This document shows, in pieces, positions 63,218-64,000 of a DNA stretch of 64,000 bases. A program made the position numbers and the translations under genes. The notes beneath the pieces were generated by a model, which saw only the letters and a program-made list of their open reading frames with translations, did no database searches and was not told the origin of the DNA. Every line of letters starts with the position of its first letter. The first letter of the stretch is position 1. This DNA comes from Terripilifer sp031921685 (GTDB lineage Bacteria > Pseudomonadota > Alphaproteobacteria > Rhizobiales > Beijerinckiaceae): the NCBI RefSeq assembly GCF_031921685.1, contig NZ_JAPDHU010000001.1, positions 1,984,001 to 2,048,000 on the forward strand. Reading direction: 5' to 3'.

Positions 63218-64000
63218 CTACAGCCCGAGCGCGGTCTGCACTTTGCGTGAATAGCCGTAGATGTCTTCGCGCAATTGCACCTTGCCCTCGTCGTCGACGA
63301 AGGCGGTGAAATATTCGATGTGGATCGGAATGGTTTCCGGCAGTTTCACGAGGCGTTCGCCGCCGCCGACCATGGAGCGCACCTTCTGCTCACTCCAGCC
63401 GTTCTCCTTGCCCAGTACCACCTCGGCGAGGCGGAAGGGCTGATCGACGCGCACGCAGCCGTGGCTGTAGGCGCGCCGCGCATTGGCGAACAGGCCGCGC
63501 GACGGCGTGTCGTGCAGATAGACCGCATGTTCGTTGGGGAACATGAATTTGATGTGGCCGAGCGCGTTGCGTTCGCCCGGCGGCTGACGCACCACGAGCT
63601 GGCCGTTGCGCGTCTTCGCCACTTCATAGCCGCGCCGCTGGAAATAGCTCGGGTCCTTGGCATAGGCCGGCATCATCTCTTTCTGAATGATGGATGTCGG
63701 CACGTTCCAATAGGGATTGACGATGAGATGCTGCATCCGATCGGAGAACACCGGGGTGGGCGTCTGCGGCTTGCCGACGACGACGCGGGCGCTGTGGATC
63801 AGCTCGCTGCCACGCATCACATTCACCCGGTAGTCGGGAATGTTGACCTCGATGCGCGTCTCGCCCATGTCGCGCGGCATCCAGCGCCAGCGTTCCATGT
63901 TCGACAGCAATTCGGCTTCCAGCCGCAGCGGTTCGCCGCCGGACAATTTGGCTATTGTCCGCGCCGTCAGCGTGTTGACGGCAGGCAGGCCGTTGGCGCG
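63218..64000 (-). CDS. L,D-transpeptidase, YkuD domain (5' end outside window)
   Basis: Periplasmic enzyme that makes 3-3 cross-links in peptidoglycan or attaches proteins to it, LdtD/YcbB-type. The visible part (261 codons) starts inside the gene, since the frame runs open to the right edge with 'GLPAVNTLTARTIAKL', part of the upstream region. 'SNMERWRWMPRDMG' is the linker typical of the YcbB type. The catalytic domain has the motif YSHGCVRV with the nucleophilic Cys. In-frame TTG at 63946 is not a real start. Confidence 0.9.
   Translation of the reverse strand, partial: RANGLPAVNTLTARTIAKLSGGEPLRLEAELLSNMERWRWMPRDMGETRIEVNIPDYRVNVMRGSELIHSARVVVGKPQTPTPVFSDRMQHLIVNPYWNVPTSIIQKEMMPAYAKDPSYFQRRGYEVAKTRNGQLVVRQPPGERNALGHIKFMFPNEHAVYLHDTPSRGLFANARRAYSHGCVRVDQPFRLAEVVLGKENGWSEQKVRSMVGGGERLVKLPETIPIHIEYFTAFVDDEGKVQLREDIYGYSRKVQTALGL

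Overview
The window is a GC-rich chromosomal segment from an alphaproteobacterium, most likely order Hyphomicrobiales (Rhizobiales). Evidence: pal-cpoB-tilS-ftsH in the alphaproteobacterial order; an F1-only atpHAGDC operon with no F0 genes; Omp25/Omp31-type porins; gpsA/tsaD divergent from hemC/hemD; purA near rpoH; zapA and a DUF4164 gene divergent from tkt-gap-pgk-fba; and two Bug-type (tripartite tricarboxylate) solute-binding proteins. Genus cannot be named from sequence alone. No insertion sequence, prophage, CRISPR array, tRNA or rRNA was seen; the window is mostly core chromosome with small metabolic islands.

Layout. 1-5.6 kb: a truncated NMT1/SsuA-type binding protein divergent from an adenine-deaminase-type gene, with a 16-bp LacI/PurR-like palindrome between them; a GMC oxidoreductase, a D-2-hydroxyacid dehydrogenase and an FTR1 iron permease. 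5.9-11 kb: pal, cpoB, tilS, ftsH. 11-14.7 kb: a Bug protein, an isomerase/acyl-CoA synthetase pair and arsC. 14.8-19.4 kb: glmM, two outer-membrane barrels, a lipoprotein whose ribosome binding site lies in a perfect hairpin, and mutT. 19.4-24.3 kb: an EVE protein, gpsA, a phospholipase-D-like gene, tsaD, hemC, hemD. 24.8-28.1 kb: an operon of a branched-chain-type binding protein, an octopine-dehydrogenase-family enzyme and a 3-hydroxyacyl-CoA dehydrogenase. 28.1-38.5 kb: priA, a secreted unknown, an aldehyde dehydrogenase, atpHAGDC. 38.5-43 kb: a secreted unknown, purA behind a leader with two interleaved hairpins, a membrane protein of unknown function, rpoH. 43-50.7 kb: probable 6S RNA, 5-formyl-THF cyclo-ligase, ymdB-like gene, a DMT transporter, yebC, an ABC exporter, a DUF4336 protein, zapA, DUF4164. 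50.8-56.9 kb: tkt-gap-pgk-fba and a MarR regulator. 57-64 kb: a degenerate ThiE-like protein, a Sel1 protein, an inositol monophosphatase, a MotA/TolQ-like plus OmpA/MotB-like pair, a second Bug protein and a truncated L,D-transpeptidase.

How the genes work together. The envelope genes (pal, cpoB, glmM, barrels, MotA/OmpA pair, L,D-transpeptidase, zapA) serve cell-wall synthesis, outer-membrane tethering and division. tkt-gap-pgk-fba form a sugar-phosphate block whose GAPDH carries unusual cofactor-site residues. gpsA, hemCD, tsaD, tilS, purA and the folate enzyme are housekeeping biosynthesis or RNA modification. The Bug, NMT1 and LivJ-type binding proteins beside dehydrogenases look like small carboxylate or amino-acid uptake and oxidation modules. 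No clearly new defence or mobile system is present. The most novel signals are regulatory: the purA leader, the RBS hairpin, several unassigned perfect palindromes and the opine-dehydrogenase-like operon.
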